Positions 24,037 to 35,855 are shown, counted from the stretch's first letter. The stretch: 40,938 nucleotides of DNA from Alphaproteobacteria bacterium SS10 (GCA_019192455.1 JAHCML010000003.1:642262-683199), one strand, 5' to 3'. Program-made: numbers and translations. Notes: generated from the letters alone by a model not told the origin.

Positions 24037-24201
24037 TGCGATTAGTCGCGATTCGGCCATAAATGTCAGTATTCCTGCCCTTTTCGGTCAATCGTGGTTT
24101 CCAACAGAGCGGTGTCGTCTCAAGGCCCAACCTGTTGTGGTCCATGTTGCCGGTTTCCCCGCCAGGCAAACCGCACCATTGGATCGCAAGAGGCTGTGTT
24201 G

Positions 24202-24279
24202 ATGAGCAAGGCGGTACCAACAGAAACAACGCATTATTTGGAGCGAACTGAAGACAATGTCCCAACAGACGATCAATGA
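24202..24279 (+). CDS. Possible upstream ORF overlapping the ilvB start
   Basis: This is a 25-residue frame beginning [19 protein letters not shown], with AAGAGG (24188-24193) 8 bases before its ATG, a better site than ilvB itself has. It overlaps the first 23 bases of ilvB in another phase. It has only one Leu and no Ile, so it is not a branched-chain attenuator peptide. If translated it could couple or interfere with ilvB initiation. Chance is not excluded. Confidence 0.25.
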   Translation: MSKAVPTETTHYLERTEDNVPTDDQ

Positions 24280-26131
24280 GGCGGGCCAAGTGACCACGGC
24301 CCCTCCAGCCTCACAGACCGCCGCGAATACCGACAGCAAAGCTAAAGCTGGTGCTGCCTCGGCTGTCACGCAATCCGAGACCATGACCGGTGCGGAGATC
24401 GTTCTACGGGCCCTCGTCGACCAAGGGGTCGATACTATTTTCGGCTACCCTGGCGGGGCGGTGCTGCCGATTTATGATGCGCTCTTCAAACAGAACCACA
24501 TTAAGCACGTCCTGGTACGTCATGAGCAGGCGGCGGTGCACGCAGCCGAGGGTTATGCCCGGTCAACTGGTAAGGTTGGCTGTGTCCTCGTCACCTCCGG
24601 TCCCGGTGCTACCAATGCGGTGACCGGCCTGACCGATGCCATGATGGACAGCATTCCGCTGGTCTGCCTGACCGGCCAGGTGCCAACCCATCTGATCGGC
24701 AGCGATGCCTTCCAGGAATGTGACACCACCGGCATTACCCGCCCATGTACCAAGCATAACTATCTGGTCAAAGACGCAGATAAGCTCGCCCGTGTCATGC
24801 ATGAGGCATTCTATGTCGCGCGCACTGGCCGCCCTGGCCCAGTTGTCGTCGACCTGCCAAAGGATGTGCAGTTTGCTGAGGGCACTTACGTTGCCCCGGA
24901 AGAGATCGTGCACCGCACCTATCAGCCGCGTTACACGCCGGAGGATAAGCGGGTGGAACGCGCGGTCGATCTGATCGCCAAAGCAAAGCGCCCAATCTTC
25001 TACACCGGTGGCGGCGTCATCAATTCCGGCCCACGCGCGGCTGAGTTGCTGACCGAGTTCGTCAAGATGACCGGTTATCCGTGCACCTCGACCCTGATGG
25101 GGCTGGGCGCCTATCCGATGACCGATCCGCAGCATCTTGGGATGCTGGGCATGCATGGCACCTACGAGGCAAACCTTGCCATGTATAACTGCGATGTCAT
25201 GATCAATATCGGCGCGCGGTTTGATGACCGGGTCACGGGTAAGACATCGGAGTTCTCACCCGGTTCCACCAAGATCCATGTCGATATCGACCCAAGCTCA
25301 ATCAACAAGGCGATCCAGGTTGACCTGCCGATCATCGGTGATTGTGAGCATGTGCTGGAGGCGATGATCCGCGTCTGGCGCAAGAAGGGGTATGAGAAAG
25401 ACCCGGCCAAGGTTGCTGGCTGGTGGAAACAGATCCAGGAATGGCGCGGCATTGACTGCTTGAAATACAAGCAGAGCGGTAAAATCATTAAGCCGCAATA
25501 CGCCCTGCAGCGCCTGGTTGAGAAGACCCAAGATCACCCACATCGCATCGTCTCCACCGAGGTGGGGCAGCACCAGATGTGGGCGGCCCAGTTCATCCCG
25601 TTTGATAAGCCGAATGAGTGGCTGACCTCTGGTGGTCTCGGCACCATGGGTTACGGCCTACCAGCTGCCATGGGTGCACAGGTGGCGTTCCCGGATGCGC
25701 TTTGCATTGATGTGGCGGGTGAGGCATCGATCCTGATGAACATTCAGGAGCTTGGCACCCTGGCCCAATATCGCCTGCCGGTGAAGGTATTCATCCTGAA
25801 TAACGAGTATATGGGCATGGTCCGCCAGTGGCAGGAGCTGCTGCATGGGTCCCGCTACTCACACAGCTATTCCGAGGCGCTGCCAGACTTTGTGAAGCTG
25901 GCGGAAAGCTTCCACGCCAAGGGTGTTCGCGCCCTGGATGTGGATCAGCTGGACGATGTGATTGATGAGATGCTGGCCCATGACGGTCCGGTGGTCGCTG
26001 ATATCTGCGTCGATAAGGAAGAGAACTGCTTCCCGATGATCCCGGGCGGTGCCGCGCATAACGAAATTCTGCTCGGCCCTGACGATAAGCAGGATGAGAA
26101 GAAGCACGCGGAGGGTGCACAGCTCGTTTAA
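24257..26131 (+). CDS. ilvB: Acetolactate synthase large (catalytic) subunit
   Basis: IlvB is the thiamine-diphosphate enzyme that condenses pyruvate with pyruvate or 2-oxobutyrate, the first common step to Val, Leu and Ile. The product is 624 residues. Residues 1-42 are an Ala/Thr/Gln-rich extension and the conserved fold begins at [16 protein letters not shown]. The catalytic Glu90 lies in [16 protein letters not shown]. The FAD/TPP-domain motif [10 protein letters not shown] follows. The metal/TPP motif reads DVAGEAS...ILNNEYMGM, with GEA in place of the textbook GDG, which I recall as normal for alphaproteobacterial IlvB. A later in-frame ATG at 24383 is a possible alternative start. ilvN follows after 141 bases. 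Confidence 0.96.
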   Translation: MSQQTINEAGQVTTAPPASQTAANTDSKAKAGAASAVTQSETMTGAEIVLRALVDQGVDTIFGYPGGAVLPIYDALFKQNHIKHVLVRHEQAAVHAAEGYARSTGKVGCVLVTSGPGATNAVTGLTDAMMDSIPLVCLTGQVPTHLIGSDAFQECDTTGITRPCTKHNYLVKDADKLARVMHEAFYVARTGRPGPVVVDLPKDVQFAEGTYVAPEEIVHRTYQPRYTPEDKRVERAVDLIAKAKRPIFYTGGGVINSGPRAAELLTEFVKMTGYPCTSTLMGLGAYPMTDPQHLGMLGMHGTYEANLAMYNCDVMINIGARFDDRVTGKTSEFSPGSTKIHVDIDPSSINKAIQVDLPIIGDCEHVLEAMIRVWRKKGYEKDPAKVAGWWKQIQEWRGIDCLKYKQSGKIIKPQYALQRLVEKTQDHPHRIVSTEVGQHQMWAAQFIPFDKPNEWLTSGGLGTMGYGLPAAMGAQVAFPDALCIDVAGEASILMNIQELGTLAQYRLPVKVFILNNEYMGMVRQWQELLHGSRYSHSYSEALPDFVKLAESFHAKGVRALDVDQLDDVIDEMLAHDGPVVADICVDKEENCFPMIPGGAAHNEILLGPDDKQDEKKHAEGAQLV

Positions 26132-26272
26132 TCCAGCGGCTCATCGCTGGTTCAAAACAGCCCTGATTTAGAAACGGTTGCGGTGGCTTACGCTTCTCGC
26201 GTAAACCCCCTGCAACCGATACGCATCCCACCTTTGCGGCGCCTCCTGCCGCATCTCACAGATAGTTCCGCC

Positions 26273-26803
26273 ATGGCGTACAACCTGAACGATCAAGAAG
26301 AAGAGGCGATTGAGCGCCACACGCTCTCAATCATCGTCGATAACGAGCCTGGTGTGCTTGGCCGGGTCATCGGCCTATTCTCTGGCCGCGGCTACAATAT
26401 TGAGAGCCTGACGGTGGCTGAGATTGACCATAAGAAGGGCCTCAGCCGCATTACCATCGTGACCATTGGCACGCCGATCACGATTGAGCAGATTAAGGCG
26501 CAGCTTGGCCGCTTGGTCCCCGTTCACAAGGTTAATGACCTCACGGAAGAGGGCAACTTCGTTGAGCGTGAGCTTTGCCTGATCAAGGTGAAGGGTAAGG
26601 GCGATAAGCGGATTGAGGCCTTGCGCGTTGCGGACATCTTCCGGGCCAATGTGGTCGACAGCACGCTTGAGAGCTTCTCCTTCGAAATCACCGGTAAGGC
26701 CGACAAGATTGAGGCCTTCATTCAGCTGATGACGCCGCTTGGCATTGTCGATGTATCGCGTACGGGCGCTGTCGCCATGTCGCGCGGGGCCACCGGGGTC
26801 TAA
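26273..26803 (+). CDS. ilvN: Acetolactate synthase small (regulatory) subunit
   Basis: This subunit binds valine through an ACT domain and activates and feedback-inhibits IlvB. I start it at ATG 26273, giving 176 residues, within the family range. An in-frame GTG at 26183 would add 30 residues rich in Pro and Arg that do not look like ACT sequence. The ACT domain opens with ERHTLSIIVDNEPGVLGRVIGLFSGRGYNIESL, given here only as the family signature. The C-terminal domain contains ERELCLIKVKG and ITGKADKIEAFI. It lies between ilvB and ilvC on the same strand. Confidence 0.94.
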   Translation: MAYNLNDQEEEAIERHTLSIIVDNEPGVLGRVIGLFSGRGYNIESLTVAEIDHKKGLSRITIVTIGTPITIEQIKAQLGRLVPVHKVNDLTEEGNFVERELCLIKVKGKGDKRIEALRVADIFRANVVDSTLESFSFEITGKADKIEAFIQLMTPLGIVDVSRTGAVAMSRGATGV

Positions 26804-26871
26804 CGCTCACCATTCCTTCCAAACGCCGACGCTCGTTGGCGCCATCAAACAAAACCAAACAAGTAAGTTAG

Positions 26872-27903
<1,032 letters not shown>

Positions 27904-27926
27904 GCTGGGGTAATGTGTTTAACCCC

Positions 27927-28529
27927 ATGACTGAACCAACTGATACAAATACCAAAGGCGGGCGGGGCGATGGCTTCGCCCGCCTTATTGGTGAGCCGTT
28001 AGAGGTCTACACCAAGATCAATGCTGAGTTGGTCGAGCAGGAAGATGGCTGGCTCAAGTCACGCAGCCTTTACGGCTTCTTCTTCCCGCTCTCATGGATG
28101 GTGTATTGGCGGCTCTACCAGCCAGCGTTGCTGGCCTGGCTAGGCCTATTCGCTGTCTATTATCTGGGCTATTGGTTTGCCCCATCCGGTGAGTTGTTTG
28201 GCATTCCCTTCGGCATCCAGATGTTTGAGGGTGAGGCCCCAATCCTGCTCACCACCGATATCCTGAAGATCAGTATCTGTGGCGGGGTTTGCATCTACGG
28301 CCGTGCCTGGTTGATACGGCAGGTCTCATCCCAAGCTGGGATTGAGCGGCCTGGCGGGATGCTTGAAACGGCATTGGTTACCGCCCTTACGGAGCGCCGC
28401 AAATCATCACTGCTTGGCTATATCGCGGTGTTTTTCGTCGCGCTGATTGAGCTGACCACATGGATTGGCGCCATCATGCTCGTGCTGGCCGGCATCAATG
28501 GCCCCTTTGAGGGCATCTCAAACAGTTAG
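27927..28529 (+). CDS. Small multi-pass membrane protein, DUF2628-like
   Basis: The product is 200 residues from the ATG at 27927; a GTG at 27915 (with GGGG upstream) would add four residues. The N-terminus is polar (TEPTDTNTKGGRGD) and then YTKINAELVEQEDGWLKSR leads to membrane helices: LYGFFFPLSWMVYWRLY, ALLAWLGLFAVYYLGYW and, near the end, LLGYIAVFFVALIELTTWIGAIML. The FFFPLSW...YWRLY pattern resembles DUF2628 proteins, but I am not certain. It starts just after ilvC on the same strand and is convergent with the Rap1a-domain gene (3-base gap). Function is unknown. Confidence 0.7.
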   Translation: MTEPTDTNTKGGRGDGFARLIGEPLEVYTKINAELVEQEDGWLKSRSLYGFFFPLSWMVYWRLYQPALLAWLGLFAVYYLGYWFAPSGELFGIPFGIQMFEGEAPILLTTDILKISICGGVCIYGRAWLIRQVSSQAGIERPGGMLETALVTALTERRKSSLLGYIAVFFVALIELTTWIGAIMLVLAGINGPFEGISNS

Positions 28530-28531
28530 GG

Positions 28532-29455
28532 CTATTGCTGCAGGCTCTGCTCGCGCTCACCGACACGACCAAACAGCTTCTCTGGCGTGCGTTCGGCAAC
28601 ACTGGCCGGCGCCTGATTAAGCTCACCAAGGGTGGTCAGGGTCGGCTTTGAGATTGGTTGCGATGGTGTGGTCAGTGGCACCGCCTGTACGTCGCCGGTA
28701 CGCGGTGGCAATGCAACGCGCATGTCGCCGGCGGCAACATTGCGGTTCTGCTGCAGGCTAGAGCCAGGTGCATCGGTCACCGGGCCAACGGTGCCCGGGG
28801 CGCCCACTGTTGGGCGTGCCGGTGGCAGGTTGCCAGCCAGCGGCTGCACCAGATCGCTAGGCGTGTTGGCTAGGGTCTGCCCCTCAAGCTCGGCCGTGAT
28901 TTGTGGCACCGAGGCGGTCTGTTGAACGTAGGCCGGGTTGGCTGGGTCCGTCATGACCGGCGTTGCCATCACATCGCCGCGCGGCGGTGTCACTGGCTGT
29001 GGTGCGACAGAAACCGGGTTTACCGGCTGGATCTCCTCAACCGGTGCGCCGGTGAAGTTTGGAAACTCGCATGGGAAAGCACGCTGTAGCGCCAGGGTCA
29101 GGAACACTGGTGCGGGCTCATCCAACGCGGCTGGCTCACGGAAGGCGAGGCGGGTTAGGGCGGTTGCCGCGGTTTGCGCGGATACACGGGCTTGCGGTGG
29201 GCAGAACTCTGGCTTTCGCCCGGCCACCTGCTCTTGAAGTACACGGTCAAGGAAGCCCCGCAGATAAGCAGAGCATTGCGCCAGATCCATCTCCGGCTGT
29301 TCCGCACGGCCCTGGCAGAGCAGAAGCAGCTGGCGTGCTTCGGTGGCTCGGCTCTGTGCCGCTGCGTCCTGGCTTGGCAGAGCGGCGGTGAAGGCACCGG
29401 CGGCAATCGACAAGGCGATTGCTGCGGCGGAGGTCAGGGAGGATGTGGTGCGCAT
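28532..29455 (-). CDS. Exported protein with Rap1a/Tai-type domain and disordered tail
   Basis: The product is 307 residues if it starts at ATG 29455. An ATG at 29485 (10 residues more) is equally possible because neither has a clear ribosome site. The signal peptide is Ala-rich (SAAAIALSIAAGAFTAALP, cleavage near AAA-QS). Residues 43-130 match the Rap1a/Tai pattern: LLLLCQG (Cys47), CSAYLRGFLD (Cys61), EFCPP (Cys85) and AFPCE (Cys129), likely two disulfides. From about residue 135 the rest is Pro/Gln/Thr-rich and probably disordered. Founding Rap1a proteins neutralise type VI effectors, but many family members have no such link, and no type VI genes are near. Confidence 0.7.
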   Translation of the reverse strand: MRTTSSLTSAAAIALSIAAGAFTAALPSQDAAAQSRATEARQLLLLCQGRAEQPEMDLAQCSAYLRGFLDRVLQEQVAGRKPEFCPPQARVSAQTAATALTRLAFREPAALDEPAPVFLTLALQRAFPCEFPNFTGAPVEEIQPVNPVSVAPQPVTPPRGDVMATPVMTDPANPAYVQQTASVPQITAELEGQTLANTPSDLVQPLAGNLPPARPTVGAPGTVGPVTDAPGSSLQQNRNVAAGDMRVALPPRTGDVQAVPLTTPSQPISKPTLTTLGELNQAPASVAERTPEKLFGRVGEREQSLQQ

Positions 29456-29599
29456 GGCGGGCTGCTTGGCTATTCGTCTGCTCATAGTGTCAGAGAATGC
29501 CAAACCGCGAGGCAAGACGCACAGGCAGTCGACGCCGTAGCACCGCATCAGCCGCCAAACCATGTGGACGACTCGAAACGACTCGCAAATTAGCGATGG

Positions 29600-31273
29600 T
29601 TAGCGATTGCGAAGCTCGTGCAAGAAGGCTTCGGTTTCAGCCTTTAGGCCCTCAGCATCGATTGCGAGTCGGCTAGCAGCACCGTTCAAATCATTGGCGG
29701 AGGTTGAGGTCTCATCAATCCCCTCAATCACGCCTTTGACGTTACTGTTTACATCTGCCGTACTCGTCGCGGCCTCATGGGCAGAGCGGGCAATCTCAAC
29801 CGTTGAAGCACCTTGCTCCTCAACCGCTGCAGCAATGCCGGTCGCGATATCATCGATCTCGGTAATGATATCGGTGATTTTCTCATTCGCCTTCACGGCG
29901 TTGAGGGTGGCGTCCTGAATGGCTTGGATCTGGGTCGTGATCTCTTCGGTCGCTTGGGCAGTTTGACCGGCGAGTGACTTCACCTCAGATGCAACAACGG
30001 CGAAGCCCTTACCGGCTTCACCGGCGCGGGCGGCCTCAATGGTTGCGTTCAAGGCTAGCAGGTTCGTCTGCTCGGCAATGGCGCTAATCAGGGCGGCAAC
30101 TTCACCAATCTTGGTGACCGCCGTGCGCAGGCTCTCAATCGTGCCGCTATTGCGTTCAGATTCAGCTACGGCCTTCTTGGTGATCTGGGTTGCCTGGCTA
30201 ACCTGACGGGTAATCTCACCGATTGAGCTGGAGAGCTCTTCAGCGGCTGCCGCGACAGTCTGTACGTTTGATGAGGCGGCGTTCGCAGAGTCTGCGACAG
30301 CGCCGATTTGGCCTCGGCTTCGGTCCGCTGAAAGGGACATAGTCTCAGCGGTGGCGCGCAGCTCAGTACTGGCATCAGAGACACCGAGGAGGACGTGCCG
30401 TGCACGGCCGTCATAATCATCGGCCAGTGTTACAATCTGTTCAGAACGGCTGCGGACGTCTTCTTGATCCTGCTCACGCTGTCGTTGCAGCATCTCCCGA
30501 TCTGATTGCGCCTGCTGGAAGCCCTGAACCGTTCGGGCCATGGCACCCAGCTCATCAAGCCGCTCTAGATGGGGAACGGTGGCCGTCACTTCGCCCAATG
30601 ACAGACGGTCCATGACATCGCGCAGATCATTCAACGGAGACAGAATGCGCTGAATAGCGGAGTAGAAGAGGAAGGCGACAATAACCGAGAAGATAACGCC
30701 GATAAGTACGACGTTGATGATGGCCTCGCTGCCATTCTCCGACACGCTACCTGGGTTGTACGCCACCAAGATGGCGCCGAGGATCTCGTTCTTATCACCT
30801 CGAATTGGCTCAATCACTATGTGGTGGAAGGCGCCAAATAGCTTGGCGGTGCCCGTCCAGCTTCTGCCGTCTTGGATAACCGTTTCAAACACCGAGCCGG
30901 TGAGCTGCGGATAGAAGGTCGGGTGCTGTGGTAAGGCTGCTTCCGCGGCCTGAACGATGGCCTGTTCACGGATGTAAAAAACAACGGGCGTATCTAACAG
31001 GCGATTGAGCCGCGCTTGCACTTCTGACCGGCTGCTTATCCGTCGGTCGCCCCAAACGATCTCACCATTCTGTAGGCTTGGCTGTTCCGTGACGTTTTCC
31101 TGCAGCATGTTGAAGACTGCAGCCATCTGGCGTTGCACAATCTCTTCACCGGAATCATTCTGAATGACGCGGATCTGAAATGCCGACGGAAGGATCAAAA
31201 CAAGACCAAGTGTCAGTACGCCAAGCAGGGCGACAATGGTTAGCTTTGCGGAAAGGCTTAAAGATTGGCTCAT
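29600..31273 (-). CDS. Methyl-accepting chemotaxis protein
   Basis: This is a transmembrane chemoreceptor of 557 residues. The first helix is about 12-33 ([19 protein letters not shown]). The periplasmic sensor (about 34-180) looks like a single Cache-type domain with [19 protein letters not shown]. The second helix is at about 184-208 ([17 protein letters not shown]). A HAMP domain follows ([18 protein letters not shown]). The cytoplasmic signalling hairpin has the universal tip [19 protein letters not shown] and then [15 protein letters not shown]. The C-terminus lacks the CheR/CheB-binding pentapeptide. The ligand is unknown. No che genes are adjacent. Confidence 0.93.
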   Translation of the reverse strand: MSQSLSLSAKLTIVALLGVLTLGLVLILPSAFQIRVIQNDSGEEIVQRQMAAVFNMLQENVTEQPSLQNGEIVWGDRRISSRSEVQARLNRLLDTPVVFYIREQAIVQAAEAALPQHPTFYPQLTGSVFETVIQDGRSWTGTAKLFGAFHHIVIEPIRGDKNEILGAILVAYNPGSVSENGSEAIINVVLIGVIFSVIVAFLFYSAIQRILSPLNDLRDVMDRLSLGEVTATVPHLERLDELGAMARTVQGFQQAQSDREMLQRQREQDQEDVRSRSEQIVTLADDYDGRARHVLLGVSDASTELRATAETMSLSADRSRGQIGAVADSANAASSNVQTVAAAAEELSSSIGEITRQVSQATQITKKAVAESERNSGTIESLRTAVTKIGEVAALISAIAEQTNLLALNATIEAARAGEAGKGFAVVASEVKSLAGQTAQATEEITTQIQAIQDATLNAVKANEKITDIITEIDDIATGIAAAVEEQGASTVEIARSAHEAATSTADVNSNVKGVIEGIDETSTSANDLNGAASRLAIDAEGLKAETEAFLHELRNR

Positions 31274-31562
31274 GATCAGAAATCAGCGGTAAAACAGCGA
31301 TTGGTGTTCGAATTTGTGCCCGGTAACAGCAATCGATGCGGCGAATGCCATTGGTGATACTGGCTCTCTAGCACACAGCCATAGGACGTAACACCATCAG
31401 TTTTAGACGATCACGCAACCGCATGCAGTGTTATCCGCCGCTCATGGCCGATTTCGGGGCCTGTTTGTGTCGGCGGGGGCACGAGATTGATCGCCTACAT
31501 CCGATCCGCCATGCGAAATCGATAGTTGCTGTCGGTTGGTGAATGCGATTAAGCTTCAATGC
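31274..31562. other. Intergenic region between the chemoreceptor and the leuA leader
   Basis: About 290 bases without a gene. The promoters of the chemoreceptor (minus) and of the leu leader (plus) must lie here. The plus-strand promoter is not obvious: TTGCTG near 31526 with an ATTAAG about 16 bases on is a weak candidate. The motif gattaagc occurs just before and just after the leader ATG. Confidence 0.4.
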
Positions 31563-31646
31563 ATGAATTTGATTAAGCGCGATAGCGGTCTTCTGATCGC
31601 CCTCGGCCTACTCGGTGGCCGACTTACCATCCCTCGTTTGGGGTGA
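31563..31646 (+). CDS. leuL: Leucine-rich leader peptide for leuA (attenuation)
   Basis: This is a 27-residue frame beginning MNLIKRDSGLLIALGLLGGR and ending LTIPRLG before TGA (31644-31646). Eight of 27 codons are Leu (TTG, CTT, CTG, CTC, CTA, CTC, CTT, TTG) and three are Ile. Five of the Leu codons fall in the eight codons 10-17 (31590-31613). That density and the position 188 bases before leuA fit a transcription-attenuation leader: slow reading of Leu codons when leucyl-tRNA is scarce would change downstream RNA folding. No clear ribosome site is seen, so it may be translated from a very short or leaderless mRNA. It is too short to be found by ordinary gene callers. Confidence 0.75.
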   Translation: MNLIKRDSGLLIALGLLGGRLTIPRLG

Positions 31647-31734
31647 GCGCTTTTGATCTGCGGTGAGGCAACCGCTCATCAGCCCCATCGAGGGAACTTC
31701 CAACAACTTGATAGCGGCACGACATGGCATGAGC
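31603..31734 (+). promoter_or_regulatory. Alternative hairpins of the leuA leader (attenuator-like)
   Basis: A first hairpin lies within the Leu codons (tcggcc at 31603-31608 with ggccga at 31617-31622). Downstream, tgagcg (31644-31649) can pair with cgctca (31673-31678), while gctcat (31674-31679) can instead pair with atgagc (31729-31734). These last two are mutually exclusive. Another local hairpin is gcggt (31660-31664) with accgc (31671-31675). I find no stem followed by a clean U-run before leuA, so the terminator arm is not identified; a small ggccaaatgggcc hairpin (31801-31813) sits just before the leuA ribosome site. Confidence 0.5.
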
Positions 31735-31834
31735 ATTCGCCTGACCGCCGCAAGTCAGCTTCCGCCACGATATAGATTTCAGTGATCTGGTTGCGTGTAA
31801 GGCCAAATGGGCCAGCAGCCGTTGGAGAAAACCG

Positions 31835-33409
31835 ATGACCGATACCGCTTCTACAATCAAAGCCGCCTCTGAAGACAACCGCGTTGTGGTCTTCGACACC
31901 ACGCTTCGCGATGGTGAGCAATCACCTGGCTGCTCCATGAACCTGGAGGAAAAGCTCCGCGTTGCGTCACAGCTTGAGGGCATGGGCGTTGATATTATTG
32001 AGGCTGGGTTCCCAGCCGCTTCAAACGGTGATTTTGAAGCGGTGCAAGCGATTGCGCGTCAGGCAAAGACCTCACGAATTGCCGGTCTGTCCCGGGCAAG
32101 CCGCCGGGATATTGAGCGTGCAGGCGAGGCGGTAAAACCCGCCCCGCTAAGCCGTATTCACACCTTCATCTCAACCTCGCCCCTGCATATGGAGCATAAG
32201 CTTCGTATGACGCCGGATCAGGTGCTCGAGCGCGTGCAGGAGAGTGTGACTCTGGCCCGCAATCTGGTTGATGATGTGGAGTGGTCGGCAGAGGACGGCA
32301 CCCGGACAGAGCATGACTTCCTGTGCCGTTGCGTTGAGACGGCGATCCGCTGCGGTGCCACCACGATCAATATTCCCGACACCGTTGGCTACACAGTGCC
32401 GGAAGAATTCTCGGCGATGATCAAGATGCTGTTCGACCGCGTCCCGAACATCGATAAGGCGATCCTGTCGGTTCATTGCCACAACGATCTGGGCTTGGCT
32501 GTCGCGAATTCTCTCGCTGGTCTGCAGGCCGGTGCGCGTCAAGTTGAGTGTACGATCAATGGCATTGGTGAGCGTGCCGGTAATGCTGCTTTGGAAGAGA
32601 TCGTTATGGCGATCCGCACCCGGTCTGAGCTGTTCGATCTGCACACCGGTGTGGACTCAACCCAGATCATGCGGGCATCGCGCCTGATCTCCACGATCAC
32701 TGGCTTCTCGGTGCAACCGAACAAGGCCATCGTTGGCGACAACGCCTTCGCCCATGAGAGTGGTATTCACCAAGACGGCATGCTGAAGCACGCTGGCACC
32801 TATGAGATCATGACCCCGGAATCCGTTGGCTTGACCGAGAGCAATCTGGTTCTGGGTAAGCATTCCGGTCGCCATGCGTTCCGAGAGAAGTTGAGCGAGC
32901 TCGGCTATGATTTGGGCGATAATGCGCTGAACGATGCCTTCCAACGCTTTAAGGATCTAGCTGACCGGAAGAAGGACGTCTTCGATGAGGATCTGATCGC
33001 TCTCGTTGATGATGAGATCGGCCATGACAATGACCGGATCAAGTTCAAGTCGGTCCGCATTCAGGCGGGTAGCGAGGGCCCACAAACCGCCCGCATGACC
33101 CTGATCATCGATGGTGAGGAGCAGGCGCAAGAGGTTGAGGGCAATGGGCCGGTCGATGCCTGCTTTAAGGCAATCCGCGAACTCTTCCCCCATGAGGCCA
33201 AGCTTGAGCGGTATGAGGTGAAGGCCGTGACCGGCGGCACCGACGCGCAAGCCGAGGTGGTGGTGAAGCTTGAAGAGAACGGGAAATCCGTCCTCGGCTC
33301 CGGTGCCGATATCGATACGCTGGTCGCCAGCTGCCGCGCCTATGTTCACGCGCTGAACAAGTTGCTGGTGAAGCGCGAGCGTAAGGCACCTGACGCCCTT
33401 ACCGCGTAG
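31835..33409 (+). CDS. leuA: 2-Isopropylmalate synthase
   Basis: LeuA commits 2-oxoisovalerate and acetyl-CoA to leucine synthesis. The product is 524 residues, with GGAG 6 bases before the ATG. The TIM-barrel catalytic domain begins VVFDTTLRDGEQSPG (about 17-31), with the metal-binding Asp in it. It also carries HCHNDLGLAVANSLAG with metal-ligand histidines near 212-214 and later NAFAHESGIHQDG. The C-terminal LeuA dimer (regulatory) domain runs from about 395 on and would bind leucine for feedback inhibition. Regulation by the leader peptide upstream adds transcriptional control. A strong terminator follows, so leuA is a single-gene operon. Confidence 0.97.
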   Translation: MTDTASTIKAASEDNRVVVFDTTLRDGEQSPGCSMNLEEKLRVASQLEGMGVDIIEAGFPAASNGDFEAVQAIARQAKTSRIAGLSRASRRDIERAGEAVKPAPLSRIHTFISTSPLHMEHKLRMTPDQVLERVQESVTLARNLVDDVEWSAEDGTRTEHDFLCRCVETAIRCGATTINIPDTVGYTVPEEFSAMIKMLFDRVPNIDKAILSVHCHNDLGLAVANSLAGLQAGARQVECTINGIGERAGNAALEEIVMAIRTRSELFDLHTGVDSTQIMRASRLISTITGFSVQPNKAIVGDNAFAHESGIHQDGMLKHAGTYEIMTPESVGLTESNLVLGKHSGRHAFREKLSELGYDLGDNALNDAFQRFKDLADRKKDVFDEDLIALVDDEIGHDNDRIKFKSVRIQAGSEGPQTARMTLIIDGEEQAQEVEGNGPVDACFKAIRELFPHEAKLERYEVKAVTGGTDAQAEVVVKLEENGKSVLGSGADIDTLVASCRAYVHALNKLLVKRERKAPDALTA

Positions 33410-33434
33410 CCAACCAGAGACTGAAAACATCGCG

Positions 33435-33480
33435 CCCCGCGGCCTCGACTGACCGTCGATTCCGCGGGGTTTTGTTTGTT
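33435..33480 (+). terminator. Rho-independent terminator after leuA
   Basis: The outer stem is ccccgcgg (33435-33442) with ccgcgggg (33462-33469), the inner arms tcgac/gtcga extend it, and TTTTGTTTGTT follows. It lies 26 bases past the leuA stop. Confidence 0.92.
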
Positions 33481-33533
33481 GCCGGGCTTAACTGTCCTGC
33501 TTCATCCAAATTCTCAGCAATGGTTGTGGATGA

Positions 33534-34721
<1,188 letters not shown>

Positions 34722-34925
34722 ACCCGTCGATATTGAGTCTTATCGGTCACGAAAATGGGCTGAGAGCTTGGTTTTTGGCCCAGTTCCGGCGTTTTAGCCG
34801 CCCCGTAGTTGACCAAATCCGCAGGTCTTGTGAAGCTGTTGGGACATTGCTGTTAAATCAGAAATGGTTTGCAGCCCAATGATGTCCGGATACTCGTTTT
34901 AACGTCACGTCATTAAGCGACAGAT

Positions 34926-35855
34926 ATGGTCAAAGCACCGCGACCCGCTACTAGCGTTATGGCTCTGCCGAAGCCCTCGGCCAGCCTGCGTTGGGTCGCG
35001 CCGATGATGCTTCTGCTGGGTCTGGGGCTTATCGTCGTAGATCGTGTCCGCCCAGAGATGACCGCCGGCATCCGCACCGGTGTTGCCGACTTTACCGCGC
35101 CCGTCATGGCCGCGATCACCGACCCCGTTACCGCTATCGATGCCACCATGAACTGGGGGCAGGGCCTGATCGCACTTCATTCAGAGAATGAGCGGCTGCG
35201 ACTTGAGAATGAGCGGTTACGGGCCTGGTATATCGCCGCCCAGCGATTGAGCGCTGAGAACCGCAGCCTGAAAACCCTGGTGGATTACGACGCCAACTGG
35301 CTCGACCCGGTTCTGTCCGCCCGCGTGGTCGCCGATACCGGCGGTGCTTTTGCCCGGAGCGTGTTGATCGATCGTGGTGCGCAACATGGGCTGACCAAGG
35401 GGCAACCCGCTGTTACGGCGCGCGGCATTGTTGGCCGGGTTCAGGACATCGGTCAGCAATCGGCGCGCATTCTGCTGCTAACCGATATCAACAGCCGTAT
35501 CCCCGCGATGATCCAGAAGAATGGTGATCGTGTGGTGGTCGCCGGTGATAACCAGAGCCAACCTCGGCTGGATTACCTAGTCGGTGAAACTCCCTTAGCC
35601 GTCGGTGACCTGGTGGTGACCAGCGGTATTGGCGGCATCTTCCCGGCCGGACTGCCCATCGGCACCGTTTCTAGCCTGGAAGAGGGCGTCGTTGGCGGCT
35701 TTACCGCCCGCCTGGATACCAGTGTGGATCTGCCCCGGCTGGCTGCTGTTAGCCTGATGCCAATCGCCCGTCCATCCACGCCTGAGGCAGCCCCCGCGGT
35801 TGAGGAAGCAGAAGGTGCTGCGGCAGAATCTTCAGCTGGCAGTGAGGGGCAGTAA
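34926..35855 (+). CDS. mreC: Rod-shape protein MreC
   Basis: MreC is an inner-membrane scaffold that links MreB and the elongasome enzymes. The product is 309 residues. One transmembrane helix (APMMLLLGLGLIVVDRV, about 25-42) is followed by a Leu/Glu/Arg coiled coil (LHSENERLRLENERLRAWY, near 83-102). The periplasmic beta-barrel domains then contain RSVLIDRGAQHGLTKGQ, GIVGRVQDIG and VTSGIGGIFPAGLPIG. The last 45 residues are an Ala/Glu/Pro tail typical of alphaproteobacteria. mreD begins 11 bases after the stop. Confidence 0.96.
   Translation: MVKAPRPATSVMALPKPSASLRWVAPMMLLLGLGLIVVDRVRPEMTAGIRTGVADFTAPVMAAITDPVTAIDATMNWGQGLIALHSENERLRLENERLRAWYIAAQRLSAENRSLKTLVDYDANWLDPVLSARVVADTGGAFARSVLIDRGAQHGLTKGQPAVTARGIVGRVQDIGQQSARILLLTDINSRIPAMIQKNGDRVVVAGDNQSQPRLDYLVGETPLAVGDLVVTSGIGGIFPAGLPIGTVSSLEEGVVGGFTARLDTSVDLPRLAAVSLMPIARPSTPEAAPAVEEAEGAAAESSAGSEGQ

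Noticed and set aside
24151-24173. Six-bp stem (cggttt/aaaccg) in the ilvB leader considered as an attenuator
   Set aside because: Weak stem, no U-run, and no branched-chain-rich peptide associated with it.
25699-25720. IlvB has GEA rather than GDG in the thiamine-diphosphate motif
   Set aside because: I recall the same form (DVAGEAS) in other alphaproteobacterial IlvB proteins, so it is a lineage feature and not a lost active site.
26183-26272. N-terminal extension of ilvN from a GTG at 26183
   Set aside because: The extra residues are Pro/Arg-rich, unlike the ACT domain, and no ribosome site precedes the GTG; ATG 26273 gives the usual length.
26824-26841. Hairpin between ilvN and ilvC considered as a terminator
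   Set aside because: No U-run follows, and ilvC has a good ribosome site in a conserved ilvBNC order.
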